Counted from the first letter of the stretch, positions 7,638-17,017 are shown. The stretch is DNA of 47,847 bases from Paracidovorax wautersii (GCA_009912175.1 WNDQ01000003.1:1-47847); one strand, 5' to 3'. The notes: generated from the letters alone by a model not told the origin. Translations and numbers: made by a program.

Positions 7638-8541
7638 GGTACTTGCCGATTTCCACGCCATCGAGCACGGCCAGCGCATCGTCGGTCAGCACCGCCAGCG
7701 AGCAGTACAGCGACACCAGGTAGGAGGCGATCGCGCGGTCGTTGATGCCCATGAAACGCACGGCCAGGCCGGGGCTGGTGCCGCCCGGCAGGTCGGGCTG
7801 GAACAGGCCGACCACACCCTGGCGGCTTTCGCCGGTGCGCACCAGCAGGATCTTGCTCTTGCCGCCAACCACCGGCACCTTGTCCGAAGGAATCAGCGGC
7901 ACGCCGCGCCAGGTGATGAACTGCGAACCGAACAGCGAGATGATCGGCGGGGGCACGCCGCGGCGCGTGCATTCGCGGCCGAAGGCGGCCAGCGCCAGCG
8001 GGTGCAGCAGGAAGAAGCCCGGCTCCTTCCAGACCTTGGTGAGCAGTTCGTCGAGGTCATCGGGCGTGGGCGCGCCGGTGCGGGTCTTGATGATCTGCGA
8101 CTTGGCCGCGCTGGCCAGCAGGCCGTATTCCTTGTTGTTGATCAGCTCGCTTTCCTGGCGCTCCTTGACGGTCTCGATGGTCAGGCGCAGCTGTTCGCTG
8201 ATCTGGTTGTAAGGCTTGCTGTAGAGGTCCGAAACACGCGTGTGCACGTCGACCACGGTGTTGACGGCCGACAGCAGGTACTCGCGCGGGTTCTCGATGT
8301 AGTCCACGAAGGTCTGCGGCAGCACACGTTCGTCGCGGCCCGAGCAGTCGACCTCGACGCTGCTGGCGTCCTTGACCTTGTTGACGCGGTAGATACCCGC
8401 TTCCACCGGCACCCAGCTCAGCAGGTGCGTGAGCCAGCGCGGCGTGATCGTGCCCATCTGGGGCACGGTGCGGGTGGCGATCGCCAGCTGGCGTGCCGCG
8501 ATGTCGCCCAGGGCGGTCTGGGCTTCGGGTTTGGTGCTCAT
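7624..8541 (-). CDS. srpI: Family 2A encapsulin nanocompartment shell protein (SrpI type)
   Basis: A 305-residue HK97-fold shell protein of the SrpI family, first known as a sulfur-regulated protein of cyanobacteria. It self-assembles into an icosahedral cage that holds a cysteine desulfurase. Recognisable segments are an extended N-arm (residues 1-35, ALGDIAARQLAIATRTVPQMG), VEAGIYRVNK, ERQESELINNKEYGLL and the C-terminal GLAVRFMGINDRAIASYLVSLYCSLAVL. The length excludes the cyclic-nucleotide-binding insertion of family 2B. It has a clear ribosome binding site (GGAGAAA) before the ATG at 8541. It lies between epsC (121 nt upstream) and the cargo gene, which it overlaps. The likely role is sequestering or storing sulfur released from cysteine inside the cell. 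Confidence 0.95.
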   Translation of the reverse strand: MSTKPEAQTALGDIAARQLAIATRTVPQMGTITPRWLTHLLSWVPVEAGIYRVNKVKDASSVEVDCSGRDERVLPQTFVDYIENPREYLLSAVNTVVDVHTRVSDLYSKPYNQISEQLRLTIETVKERQESELINNKEYGLLASAAKSQIIKTRTGAPTPDDLDELLTKVWKEPGFFLLHPLALAAFGRECTRRGVPPPIISLFGSQFITWRGVPLIPSDKVPVVGGKSKILLVRTGESRQGVVGLFQPDLPGGTSPGLAVRFMGINDRAIASYLVSLYCSLAVLTDDALAVLDGVEIGKYHEYK

Positions 8542-8662
8542 GGAATTTCTCCGTCAGACTAGGAATGGAAAGGAAGGAAGGTCGGAAACCGCAAAAAGAA
8601 AAGTTGGACGAACGCCGGACAACACCGCTTGCGCCCCATGGCAGCAAGCCACGAAGCAACAT

Positions 8663-9619
8663 TCAGGCCGGCCCATGGCTGACGCTGCGCGCCTGGCTGA
8701 TGTTGCTGCCCGGCGGCACGCTGTGCGTGAGCCAGACGTTGCCGCCGATGGTCGAGCCGCGGCCGATCACGATGCGCCCCAGCACGGTGGCGCCCGCGTA
8801 GATCACCACGTCGTCTTCGAGCACCGGGTGCCGGTCCTGGCCCTTGACCAGGCTGCCGTCTTCCTCGGCCTCGAAACGCCGCGCGCCCAGCGTCACATGC
8901 TGGTAAAGCCGCACGCGTTCGCCGATCACGGCGGTCTGGCCGATGACGACACCCGTGCCGTGGTCGATGAAAAAACTGGGCCCGATGCGCGCGCCAGGAT
9001 GAATGTCGATGCCGGTGCGCGCATGCGCGATGTCGGACAGCAGCCGCGCCAGGAAACTTGCGTCGAGCCGGTACAGCTCATGCGCCAGGCGGTGGCAGAT
9101 GACGGCCAGCACGCCGGGGTAGCACAGCAAGATCTCCGAGATGCTGGTGGCCGCCGGATCGCCCTGGTAGGCCGCCTGCAGGTCGCTGACGACCAGCGCA
9201 CGGATGCCCGGCAGCCGGCTGGCAAAAACCGCAGTCGCGGCCGAGGCGCGCTCGCGCAGTGCACGCTCGTCGTCCAGCGCCTGGCCGGGCACAAAGTAAA
9301 GGCTGCGGCGCACCTGCTCCTGCAGGGTCGACAGCGTGTCGTGCAACACGCGGCCAACGAAGAAGTCGATGCTGCCGTCGGTCAGATCGGCGCGGCCGTA
9401 GTGTGTGGGAAACAGCGCGGCCAGACAGCCTTCGAGCACTTGCGTCATGGCCTCGCGCGAGGGCAGTTCGCGCACCCGGCCCAGGTGCCGGATCTTGTGC
9501 GCGCGTTCACGCGAATCACGCAGCGCCGCCACGATGGCCGGCAGATTCCAGCCCGCCGGTTCGTGGTCCTCTTGGCTTGAGTCAGCGCTCTCGCCCCCTG
9601 TAGCTTCGTTGTCGTTCAT
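8663..9619 (-). CDS. epsC: Serine O-acetyltransferase EpsC
   Basis: A 318-residue enzyme that acetylates L-serine with acetyl-CoA to O-acetylserine, the carbon acceptor for sulfide in cysteine synthesis. The N-terminal helical part (about 1-190) is followed by a left-handed beta-helix of hexapeptide repeats: IDIHPGARIGPSFFIDHGTGVVIGQTAVIGERVRLYQ and VIYAGATVLGRIVIGRGSTIGGNVWL. The catalytic His-Asp pair fits FIDHGTG. EpsC genes are standard neighbours of family 2A encapsulins, and the product presumably supplies precursor for the cysteine that the caged desulfurase consumes. It is first in the epsC-shell-cargo order on this strand. A dyad that may be its control site lies about 115-140 nt upstream. 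Confidence 0.92.
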   Translation of the reverse strand: MNDNEATGGESADSSQEDHEPAGWNLPAIVAALRDSRERAHKIRHLGRVRELPSREAMTQVLEGCLAALFPTHYGRADLTDGSIDFFVGRVLHDTLSTLQEQVRRSLYFVPGQALDDERALRERASAATAVFASRLPGIRALVVSDLQAAYQGDPAATSISEILLCYPGVLAVICHRLAHELYRLDASFLARLLSDIAHARTGIDIHPGARIGPSFFIDHGTGVVIGQTAVIGERVRLYQHVTLGARRFEAEEDGSLVKGQDRHPVLEDDVVIYAGATVLGRIVIGRGSTIGGNVWLTHSVPPGSNISQARSVSHGPA

Positions 9620-9734
9620 GGAATGCTGGTGGCTGAAAAATTTCGCCGCCGCCGCCTTTTTCGGATCGTGAGCAATGGGTCCGCAGTGTAGGAAAGGCCT
9701 GCGTGAGCGGGAACGAATTTATTTGGATAAACGC

Positions 9735-9757
9735 TTGCTCATTTACTACATAAGCAA
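9735..9757 (-). promoter_or_regulatory. Dyad operator candidate upstream of epsC-encapsulin operon
   Basis: An interrupted palindrome, TTGCTCAT-N7-ATAAGCAA, stands in an unusually AT-rich strip (about 9715-9775) between the flavoenzyme stop and epsC. The spacing resembles LysR-type operators (CysB/Cbl/SsuR act on sulfur genes), and the right arm ATAAGCAA recurs twice at 11250-11271. Assignment to a regulator is inference. Confidence 0.5.
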
Positions 9758-9780
9758 ATAACATCCGGTAGCAAAGAATG

Positions 9781-11082
9781 TCACTTTTCTGTGCTAGCGG
9801 AACCCGGCAAAACACCAACGCCCGCGCGGTCGCTTGGCGGCGGTGTGCCGTTGACGGCGAAGTCGCCCACCAGCCGCGTGTGATAGATGCGCGGGTTGTG
9901 TGAACTGATGGTGCGCGCGTTGCGCCAGTGCCGGTCCAGGCCGGCGCTGCGCTTGGCAGCCGAGGCACCCAGTGCATCGAACAGCACCGTGGTGGCGTCG
10001 AGAATCAGGCGCGTGACCGTGGTGACGGCCTGGCTGACTTCGAGCTCGGCCGCATCGAAGGCGCGCTGGCGTTCGTCGGCCGGCAATGCGCTGGCCTCGT
10101 AGGCACGCTGCAGCGCCGTCGCGGCCGACAGCGTGATGACGCCCGCCGCATAAGCGGCCGAGCGCACGTGGCCCACCACCTCCAGCACCTGCGGGTCTTC
10201 GCTGCTGCGCGCGTTGGAGCGCCCGCCGTAGACACGGTCGCGCACGGCCACACGCTGTGCGACCTCGCGCGTGGCCGCGCGGCCGATGCCGCTGAGCTCG
10301 GCCAGATGCACCAGCTGGAAGAAGGCCACCGAATAGCCGAAACGCCCCGTGTAAGGCTTGACGTTCTCGCGTGCCACCTTCATATCGGCAAACCGCGCCG
10401 TGCCGCTGGCGCTGAGCTGCTGGCCGAAGCCGTCCCAATCGTCTTCGATGCTCAGGCCCGGCGTATCAAGCGGCACCAGTGCGCCGATGGGGTCCCCCTG
10501 GCCGGTAACCGCCGCCACATGAATCCAGTCGGACAGCAGCGAGCCCGTGGTGTAGAACTTGGCGCCTTGCAGCAGCCAGTGATCACCCTGGTCGGTCAGC
10601 GTGGTCGAGTGCCGGCCCAGCACGTTGCCGCCGACCTCCGAAAAGCCGCTGCCCACCAGCTCGCCCTGCGCGATGCGCCGCAGCCAGCCGTCGCGCCAGT
10701 CGCCGGGCGGCTGGTTCAACAGCTCTTCAGTGAAGCCGATGTGCGCACGCAGCGCGTTGGTGACGTTGGGGTCGCCCTCCGACAGCTCGATGAGCAGGCC
10801 GAACAACTCGGTCAGCGTGATGCCGGCCCCGCCGTGCTCGGGTGGCAGGCGCAGCCGCGTCAGGCCCGCCGCGGCCAGCGCGCGCAGTTCCTCGCGCGGC
10901 AGGCGGTGCTGCTGTTCACGCTCGGCGGCGGACTCGCCGATGCGCTCGAACAGCGGGCGCAGCGGCTGCACCAGGTGCTCGTACTGGGCACTGGGCGGTG
11001 CGCCCCAGCCCAGGCTGTGGTGATTCGAAGGCGCGGTGTCTTGTGGGGAGGGAAGAACGGAAGCAGGCAGGGAAGCAGTCAT
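9781..11082 (-). CDS. Acyl-CoA-dehydrogenase-like flavin monooxygenase (SfnB/DszC type)
   Basis: A 433-residue protein of the acyl-CoA dehydrogenase fold, in the branch used for organosulfur oxidation (SfnB, DszC). Those members bind reduced flavin and oxidise sulfur or help sulfone use instead of oxidising acyl-CoA. It shows the N-terminal helical region (REELRALAAAGLTRLRLPPEHGGAGI), a middle beta domain (VGSGFSEVGGN, WLLQGAKFYTTGS) and the characteristic C-terminal RHWRNARTISSHNPRIYHTR. It is transcribed away from the sulfonate-type importer at 11391 across a 308 bp control region. The gap to epsC is 161 nt, so the encapsulin genes may be read with it or from their own promoter. The substrate cannot be told. 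Confidence 0.85.
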   Translation of the reverse strand: MTASLPASVLPSPQDTAPSNHHSLGWGAPPSAQYEHLVQPLRPLFERIGESAAEREQQHRLPREELRALAAAGLTRLRLPPEHGGAGITLTELFGLLIELSEGDPNVTNALRAHIGFTEELLNQPPGDWRDGWLRRIAQGELVGSGFSEVGGNVLGRHSTTLTDQGDHWLLQGAKFYTTGSLLSDWIHVAAVTGQGDPIGALVPLDTPGLSIEDDWDGFGQQLSASGTARFADMKVARENVKPYTGRFGYSVAFFQLVHLAELSGIGRAATREVAQRVAVRDRVYGGRSNARSSEDPQVLEVVGHVRSAAYAAGVITLSAATALQRAYEASALPADERQRAFDAAELEVSQAVTTVTRLILDATTVLFDALGASAAKRSAGLDRHWRNARTISSHNPRIYHTRLVGDFAVNGTPPPSDRAGVGVLPGSASTEK

Positions 11083-11390
11083 GCGGGCAAAGGGAGTGGT
11101 TGGCGTTTGGCGCGCAGTCTAGGCAGGCGCGGGCAGCGCGCCAACGCACGAATCCGCATACGGATAGTCGCATCGAACGCATGCCGCTCGCGCACCGGGC
11201 GTGGTCTTCGCTTATCCGGAAAAAGCAGACCCATGAATGGCTCCTCCTCATAAGCAAGGATGGATAAGCAAAGACGCAATCGTTTGTTGAAACCGGCTTG
11301 GCACGGTGTCTAGATTAAAGGCTCTGGCGCGCTTGCCACGATCCATCCACCGTCCGCGCCAGTGCTCTTAGCTTTTGGGAAACCCCGGCC
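11083..11390. promoter_or_regulatory. Divergent control region between flavoenzyme and sulfonate-type importer
   Basis: This 308 bp stretch has no gene. It holds a small dyad ATCCG-N4-CGGAT (11152-11165), the sequence CGCTTATCCGGA (11209-11220), and two exact copies of ATAAGCAA at 11250-11257 and 11264-11271, 14 bp apart. The same octamer occurs in the dyad upstream of epsC. A sigma70-like promoter for the importer follows at 11287-11316. Confidence 0.55.
11287..11316 (+). promoter_or_regulatory. Sigma70-like promoter for importer operon
   Basis: TTGAAA (11287-11292), an 18 bp spacer and TAGATT (11311-11316) lie 75 nt before the start codon at 11391 and just downstream of the paired ATAAGCAA repeats, a position suited to activator binding. 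Confidence 0.4.
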
Positions 11391-12536
11391 ATGCCCCTGC
11401 GATCACGCCCCCTCACCGCGCTCAGCCGCGCCCTTCATCACCTGCGGCGACCCGCCGCGCTGCTGGCCGCGGCCTGCAGCGCGCTGGCGTTGGCCACGCC
11501 CGCGCAGGCCGCGCCCGACGTGATCCGCATCGGCGTGGCCACGGCCGGCGGCGGCGATCCCATCACCTGGGGCGGCTCGCCCGGTGGTGTGGTGCGGGCC
11601 AATCAATGGCTGGAAAAAGCCTTCGAAGGCAGCGGCACACGCGTCGAATGGCTGTTCTTCAAGGGCGCCGGCCCGGCCGTCAACGAAGCGCTGTCCAACA
11701 AGCAGATCGACTTCGCCTACCAGGGCGACCTGCCGCAGATCGTCGGCCGCGCCAACGGCCTCAAGACGCGGCTGCTGGTGGCCAGCGGCGTGCGCAACAA
11801 CCTCTACCTGGTGGTGCCCAAGGACTCGCCCATCCAGTCCATCGCCGACCTGCGCGACAAGAAGGTCTCGATCTTCCGCGGCACCAACGGCCACCTGGTG
11901 GCCATCAACGTGCTGGCCGCCAACCACCTGGCCGAGCGCGACATCAAGGGCGTCAACCTCGACACCGGCAGCGCGCAGGCCGCGCTGGTTTCCAGCGGCG
12001 TGGACGCGGCCTTCGGCGGCATCGAATGGTTCAAGGTGCGCGACCAGGGGCTGGCACGCATCGTCTACTCCACCCAGGGCAAGGACCTGGCCTACACGCG
12101 CCAGGCCTCGCTGCTGGTGCGCGAGGACTTCGTCGCGGGCAACGAGGCCGAGATCCAGAAGGTCGTTGACGTCTTCGTGCGCGCCGCGCGCTGGTCGTCC
12201 GACGAGGCCAACCGCGATGCGCTGTTCGACATCTGGGCGCGCAGTGGCGTACCCAAGGCCTCGTGGGTCGCCGAGTTCGAGAACCAGCCGCTGGCGCAGC
12301 GCAACTCCCCGCTCATCGACGACTTCGTCAAGGCCCGTTACAAGGCCGTGGTGCAGGACGCGCTCAAGCTCAAGCTGATCCGCCGCGAGGTCTCGGTCGA
12401 CGACTGGTTCGACACCCGTTTCCTGGCCCGCGCCCTCAAGGAACAAGGGCTGGAGAACTACTGGACGCCCGCCGACGCCAAGGGCCAGCCCGTGGGCGGC
12501 GCGCAGCGGCTGGCCACCACGGCAGCCCGGCCTTGA
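11391..12536 (+). CDS. Sulfonate-type ABC transporter substrate-binding protein
   Basis: A 381-residue periplasmic protein of the SsuA/TauA/NitT family. It starts with a basic n-region, a hydrophobic core (LLAAACSALALATPAQA) and a likely cleavage after AQA. The mature part shows VIRIGVATAGGGDPITWGG, a lobe with FFKGAGPAVNEALSNKQIDFAYQGDLPQIVGRA, and LLVREDFVAGNEAEIQKVVDVFVRAA. It is longer than SsuA (about 320). It is followed 21 nt later by two permeases and an ATPase, then by an FMN monooxygenase, the classic arrangement for import and desulfonation. It is probably expressed under sulfur limitation through the repeats upstream. The ligand is an organosulfur compound by context only. Confidence 0.87.
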   Translation: MPLRSRPLTALSRALHHLRRPAALLAAACSALALATPAQAAPDVIRIGVATAGGGDPITWGGSPGGVVRANQWLEKAFEGSGTRVEWLFFKGAGPAVNEALSNKQIDFAYQGDLPQIVGRANGLKTRLLVASGVRNNLYLVVPKDSPIQSIADLRDKKVSIFRGTNGHLVAINVLAANHLAERDIKGVNLDTGSAQAALVSSGVDAAFGGIEWFKVRDQGLARIVYSTQGKDLAYTRQASLLVREDFVAGNEAEIQKVVDVFVRAARWSSDEANRDALFDIWARSGVPKASWVAEFENQPLAQRNSPLIDDFVKARYKAVVQDALKLKLIRREVSVDDWFDTRFLARALKEQGLENYWTPADAKGQPVGGAQRLATTAARP

Positions 12537-12557
12537 CGTCCCCAGGAGCGGTTTGCC

Positions 12558-13433
12558 ATGACACCCAGCACCACCACCCCTGAAGCGCTCGGCGCCCGTG
12601 GCCAGTTGGCCACCGGCGTTTCGGCCTCGGCCTCCGCGTCCGCCCGGCCACGCGTGCCGGCCTGGCTGCCTCGCGCGGTCGATGCCGCCCTGCCCTGGCT
12701 GCTGCCGCTGGCGCTGCTGGTCCTGTGGCAACTGGGCGCCGACCAAGGCTGGATCTCGCCCCAGGTGCTGCCGCCGCCGGCCTTCGTGGTCGACACGCTG
12801 CGCGACCTGGCCGCCAGCGGCGATCTCTGGCTGCACGTGCAGGCCAGCCTGCAGCGTGTGGTCGTGGGTTTTGCCGTGGGCAGCCTGCTGGGCCTGGCGC
12901 TGGGCGTGGCGATGGGCCTGATACGCAGCCTGGAGGCCTACCTGCTGCCCACCTTCAACGCGCTGGTGCAGATTCCCGTGCTGGCCTGGCTGCCCTTCGT
13001 GCTGCTGCTGGTGGGCATCGGCGAGCCGCTCAAGTACATCCTGATCGCCAAGGCCGCGCTGGTGCCCGTCACGCTCAACACGCTGCAAGGTTTCCGGCAG
13101 GCGCCCACGGCGCTGCTGGAAGTCGCGCGTGTCTACGGCTACACGCGCCGCCAGCAGGTGCTGGAAGTGGTGCTGCCGCAGGCCGTGCCCGCCCTCTTCA
13201 CCGGCCTGCGGCTGGGCTTTACCAAGGCCTGGCTGTCGCTGGTGGTGGTCGAGCTGGTCGCCTCCAGCGAAGGCCTGGGCTACCTCATCGTCTATGGCCG
13301 CCAGCTGTTCCAGCTCGACCTGGTGATGGCCGCCGTCCTCATCGTGGGCGCCATCGGCTACCTGATCGACCGGCTGCTCGATGCCGCCGAGCGCCGCGTG
13401 GCGCGCCGCGCCGCGGCGGGAGGCCTGCGATGA
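12558..13433 (+). CDS. Sulfonate-type ABC transporter permease 1
   Basis: A 291-residue inner-membrane protein of the SsuC/TauC type with about six hydrophobic helices from residue 35. The EAA loop that docks on the ATPase is seen as EVARVYGYTRRQQVLEVVLP (residues 190-210 region). The N-terminal 30 residues are Ala/Ser rich and poorly conserved. A good ribosome binding site (AGGAG) precedes the ATG at 12558. Its stop overlaps the start of a second, different permease (ATGA at 13430). That suggests the two form a heterodimeric channel, whereas typical Ssu systems use one permease twice. Confidence 0.88.
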   Translation: MTPSTTTPEALGARGQLATGVSASASASARPRVPAWLPRAVDAALPWLLPLALLVLWQLGADQGWISPQVLPPPAFVVDTLRDLAASGDLWLHVQASLQRVVVGFAVGSLLGLALGVAMGLIRSLEAYLLPTFNALVQIPVLAWLPFVLLLVGIGEPLKYILIAKAALVPVTLNTLQGFRQAPTALLEVARVYGYTRRQQVLEVVLPQAVPALFTGLRLGFTKAWLSLVVVELVASSEGLGYLIVYGRQLFQLDLVMAAVLIVGAIGYLIDRLLDAAERRVARRAAAGGLR

Positions 13434-14260
13434 GCGCCGCGGCCCCCGCGCGCCATGGCGGGCAAGGCTCGGCCGACCTGTCGTCGAGCCGGCCACTCAC
13501 CGTTGGCGCCGGCGCGCGCCGCTGGCGCGGCCTGGTGCTGCCCGTGATCGCCATTGCGCTGTGGGCGCTGCTGTCGGGCGCGGGCGTGGTGAACTCCGCG
13601 CTGCTGGTCTCGCCGGCCCACGTCCTGGCCACGGCCGCCGACCAGGTCACCACCGGCAAGCTCTGGAGCGCCCTGGGCGCCAGCCTGGCGCGCGAGCTGA
13701 CGGGCTTTTCCATCGGCACCGTGGCGGGCCTGGTGCTGGGCGCGGCGCTGGGCCTGTCGCCCCTGTTCAACCGGCTGGTCGGCCCGAGCTTCAACACCTT
13801 CAAGCAGATCTCGCTGTTCGCGTGGATTCCGCTGATCTCGGTGTGGTTCGGGCTGGGCGACACCGCCAAGGTGGTGTTCCTGTCGCTGGCCGCGCTGGTG
13901 CCCGTGGTGGTCAACACGGCCGACGGCATCCGCAACACGCCGCCCACGCTGCTCGAAGTCGCGCGCGTCTACGGCTACACGCGCTGGCAGACCCTCACGC
14001 AGGTGGTGCTGCCGGCGGCCATTCCCGCCATCTTCACCGGCGTCTACCTGGCGCTCATCTACTCGTGGCTGGCCACCATCGGTGCCGAATACCTGCTGGT
14101 GGCCGGCCTGGGCATCGGCAACCTGCTGATCGAGGGCAGCGAGCACTTCCAGATGGACCTGGTCCTGTTCGGCATGGTCGTGGTCGGCCTGATCGGCTGG
14201 CTGCTCAACGCGCTGGCGCGCGCGGTCGAGCGCCGGCTCTCGCGCTGGAGCGGCGCCTGA
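13430..14260 (+). CDS. Sulfonate-type ABC transporter permease 2
   Basis: A 276-residue membrane protein related to the preceding permease. Its EAA loop EVARVYGYTRWQTLTQVVLP shares the ten-residue run EVARVYGYTR with the neighbour, so the pair probably arose by duplication. Six transmembrane segments are predicted from hydrophobicity (for example LVLPVIAIALWALL, IGTVAGLVLGAALGL, LVLFGMVVVGLIGWLL). The open frame reaches back to 12725 inside permease 1; the ATG at 13430, overlapping the previous stop, is the sensible start. It lies 39 nt before the ATPase gene. Confidence 0.88.
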   Translation: MSAAAPARHGGQGSADLSSSRPLTVGAGARRWRGLVLPVIAIALWALLSGAGVVNSALLVSPAHVLATAADQVTTGKLWSALGASLARELTGFSIGTVAGLVLGAALGLSPLFNRLVGPSFNTFKQISLFAWIPLISVWFGLGDTAKVVFLSLAALVPVVVNTADGIRNTPPTLLEVARVYGYTRWQTLTQVVLPAAIPAIFTGVYLALIYSWLATIGAEYLLVAGLGIGNLLIEGSEHFQMDLVLFGMVVVGLIGWLLNALARAVERRLSRWSGA

Positions 14261-14299
14261 TCCCTTCCCCCTCTTCTCCCCAGTCACAAGGACACTTCC

Positions 14300-15088
<789 letters not shown>

Positions 15089-15129
15089 CCCCAACTTCAC
15101 CCACCGACACTTTCCTTTCGGAGCACGAC

Positions 15130-16489
15130 ATGGCTTCCCCTTCCCGCCAGATCCGCCTGGGCGCTTTCCTCATGCAGACTGGCCACCACATCGCCGCCTG
15201 GCGCCACCCGGACGTGCCGGCCGACGCCGGCAGCAATTTCCGCCACTACGTCGAGCTGGCGCAACTGGCCGAGTCGGCCAAGTTCGACGCCATCTTCCTG
15301 GCCGACGCGGTGGGCGTGCGCAGCCAGAACCTGCCCTCGCTGGCGCGCACCGCGCGCTCGGACCACTTCGAGCCGCTGACGCTGCTGTCGGCCCTGTCGG
15401 TGGCGACCGAGCGCATCGGCCTGATCGCCACTGTCTCCACCAGCTTCAACGAGCCCTACAACGTGGCGCGCAAGTTCGCCTCGCTCGACAACATCAGCGG
15501 CGGGCGTTCGGGCTGGAACCTGGTGACCTCCAGCGGCCGGGGCGAGGCCGAGAACTTCAGCCGCGAAGAGCACTTCGAACACGCGCTGCGCTACGAACGC
15601 GCGGCCGAGTTCCACGACATCGTCACCGGCCTGTGGGACAGCTGGGAAGACGACAGCTTCGTGCGCGACAAGGCCAGCGGCCAGTACTTCGACGTCGACA
15701 AACACCACGTGCTGGGCCACAAGGGCAAACATTTCTCGGTGCGCGGCCCGCTCAACGTCTCGCGCTCGCCGCAGGGCCGGCCGGTGGTCGTGCAGGCCGG
15801 CGCATCGCCCGCCGACCGCGACCTGGCCGCGCGCACGGCCGAGGTGATCTTCGTGGCCCACCAGACGCTGGCCGAGGCGCAGTCCTTCTACCGCGAGGTC
15901 AAGTCGCGCGCGGTGCAGAACTACGGCCGCCACCCGGACGACATCAAGATCATGCCGGGCATCTTTCCCGTCATCGGCCGCACCCAGGCCGAGGCCGAAG
16001 CCAAGTTCCAGCAACTGCAGGACCTGATCCCGCCCATCGTCGGCGTGACGCTGCTGTCCGAGATGATCGGCGCCGACCTGTCGGGCCCATCCCATCGACG
16101 GCCCCCTGCCCGACCTGCGCGAGACCAACGGCGGCAAGAGCCGCCAGCAGCTGCTCATCGACCTGGCGCGGCGCGAGAACCTGTCCATCCGCGAACTCTA
16201 CCTGCGCATCGCCGGCGCGCGCGGCCACCAGCAGATCGTGGGCACGCCCGAAAGCGTGGCCGACTTCCTGCAGGAATGGTTCGAGAACGAAGCCGCCGAC
16301 GGCTTCAACATCATGTCGCCCCGCCTGCCCGGCGGATTTAAGGACTTCATCGAGCTGGTCCTGCCCGAACTGCGTCGCCGCGGCCTGTTCCGCACCGAGT
16401 ACGAAGGCCACACGCTGCGCGAGCACCTGGGCCTGAAGCGGCCCGAGAACCGCTACGCGCTACAACGAGCGCAACGCGCGGCGGCTTGA
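15130..16489 (+). pseudogene. FMN-dependent monooxygenase, NtaA/SnaA/DszA family, frameshifted
   Basis: A second member of the family found at 330 (both start with SRQ-RLG-F and share GHH-A-WRHPD). It would be 452 residues, but an extra C in the run 16086-16088 breaks the frame after GADLSG. The expected continuation PIDGPLPDL through ADGFNIMSPRLPGG to the end at 16489 is intact in the next frame. As written, the product would end at 16341 with a scrambled tail. One inserted C in a short C run may be a sequencing error, so the gene could be functional. It is the last gene of the importer operon, where desulfonation of the imported compound is its probable job. Confidence 0.8.
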
Positions 16490-16536
16490 CGGCCCCAGCC
16501 GCCCGCCGGGGATGGCGCTTGCGTGGACAATGGCCC

Positions 16537-16561
16537 GCGGTCATCCCCTTCGGGTGACCGC
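16537..16561 (+). terminator. Hairpin after importer-monooxygenase operon
   Basis: GCGGTCA (16537-16543) pairs with TGACCGC (16555-16561), enclosing a TTCG loop closed by C-G pairs. There is no T tract, so termination is uncertain; it may instead protect mRNA ends. It lies between the monooxygenase stop and the Nudix ATG. Confidence 0.4.
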
Positions 16562-16570
16562 CCACCGGTC

Positions 16571-17017
16571 ATGACGAATCCGCTCGATCTCCTTTTGCCT
16601 TTCACCGGCGCGAAGGTTGCGCTGCTGCTGAACCAGCACATCCTGGTCTACCGGCGCGACGATAAGCCCGATATTCCCTACCCCGGCCAGTGGGACCTGC
16701 CCGGCGGCGGACGCGAAGGGGATGAAACCCCACTCCAGTGCGTGCAACGCGAAGTGCACGAGGAATTCGGCATCCACATCGCCGCCGCCGCGGTGCGGTG
16801 GACGCGCCGCTATCCGCCGCTGCGGGCCGGTGGGCTGCCCGCCTATTTCATGGGGGGACGGTTGTCGCAAGCAGAGCATGTGGCCATCCGGTTCGGCGAC
16901 GAAGGCCAGGAATGGACGCTGATGCCCGTGGACGAATTCCTCTCGCGCGGTGACGCGGTGGCACACCTGCAGCAACGGCTGGTGGATTTCCTGGCGTCGC
17001 CGCAGGCAGCCGCCTAG
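16571..17017 (+). CDS. Nudix hydrolase
   Basis: A 148-residue protein with a complete Nudix box, GGREGDETPLQCVQREVHEEFGI without gaps (G-x5-E-x7-RE-V-x-EE-x-G). This binds Mg2+ and cleaves nucleoside diphosphate derivatives. The N-terminal strand KVALLLNQHILVYRRDD and GQWDLPGGG fit the fold. An upstream GTG at 16523 is possible but would place the hairpin at 16537-16561 inside the gene, so the ATG at 16571 is preferred. It is convergent with the amidase, and both stops use the same CTAG (17014-17017). The substrate and any link to sulfur metabolism are unknown. Confidence 0.82.
   Translation: MTNPLDLLLPFTGAKVALLLNQHILVYRRDDKPDIPYPGQWDLPGGGREGDETPLQCVQREVHEEFGIHIAAAAVRWTRRYPPLRAGGLPAYFMGGRLSQAEHVAIRFGDEGQEWTLMPVDEFLSRGDAVAHLQQRLVDFLASPQAAA

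Noticed and set aside
11297-11312. Possible sigma54 promoter TGGCACG before the importer operon.
   Set aside because: The -24 element looks good, but the position expected for the GC of the -12 element reads CTAGA, so the essential GC is absent; a sigma70-like pair fits better.
16523-16570. Upstream GTG start for the Nudix hydrolase.
   Set aside because: The added residues look unlike the family, and the hairpin at 16537-16561 would fall inside the gene.
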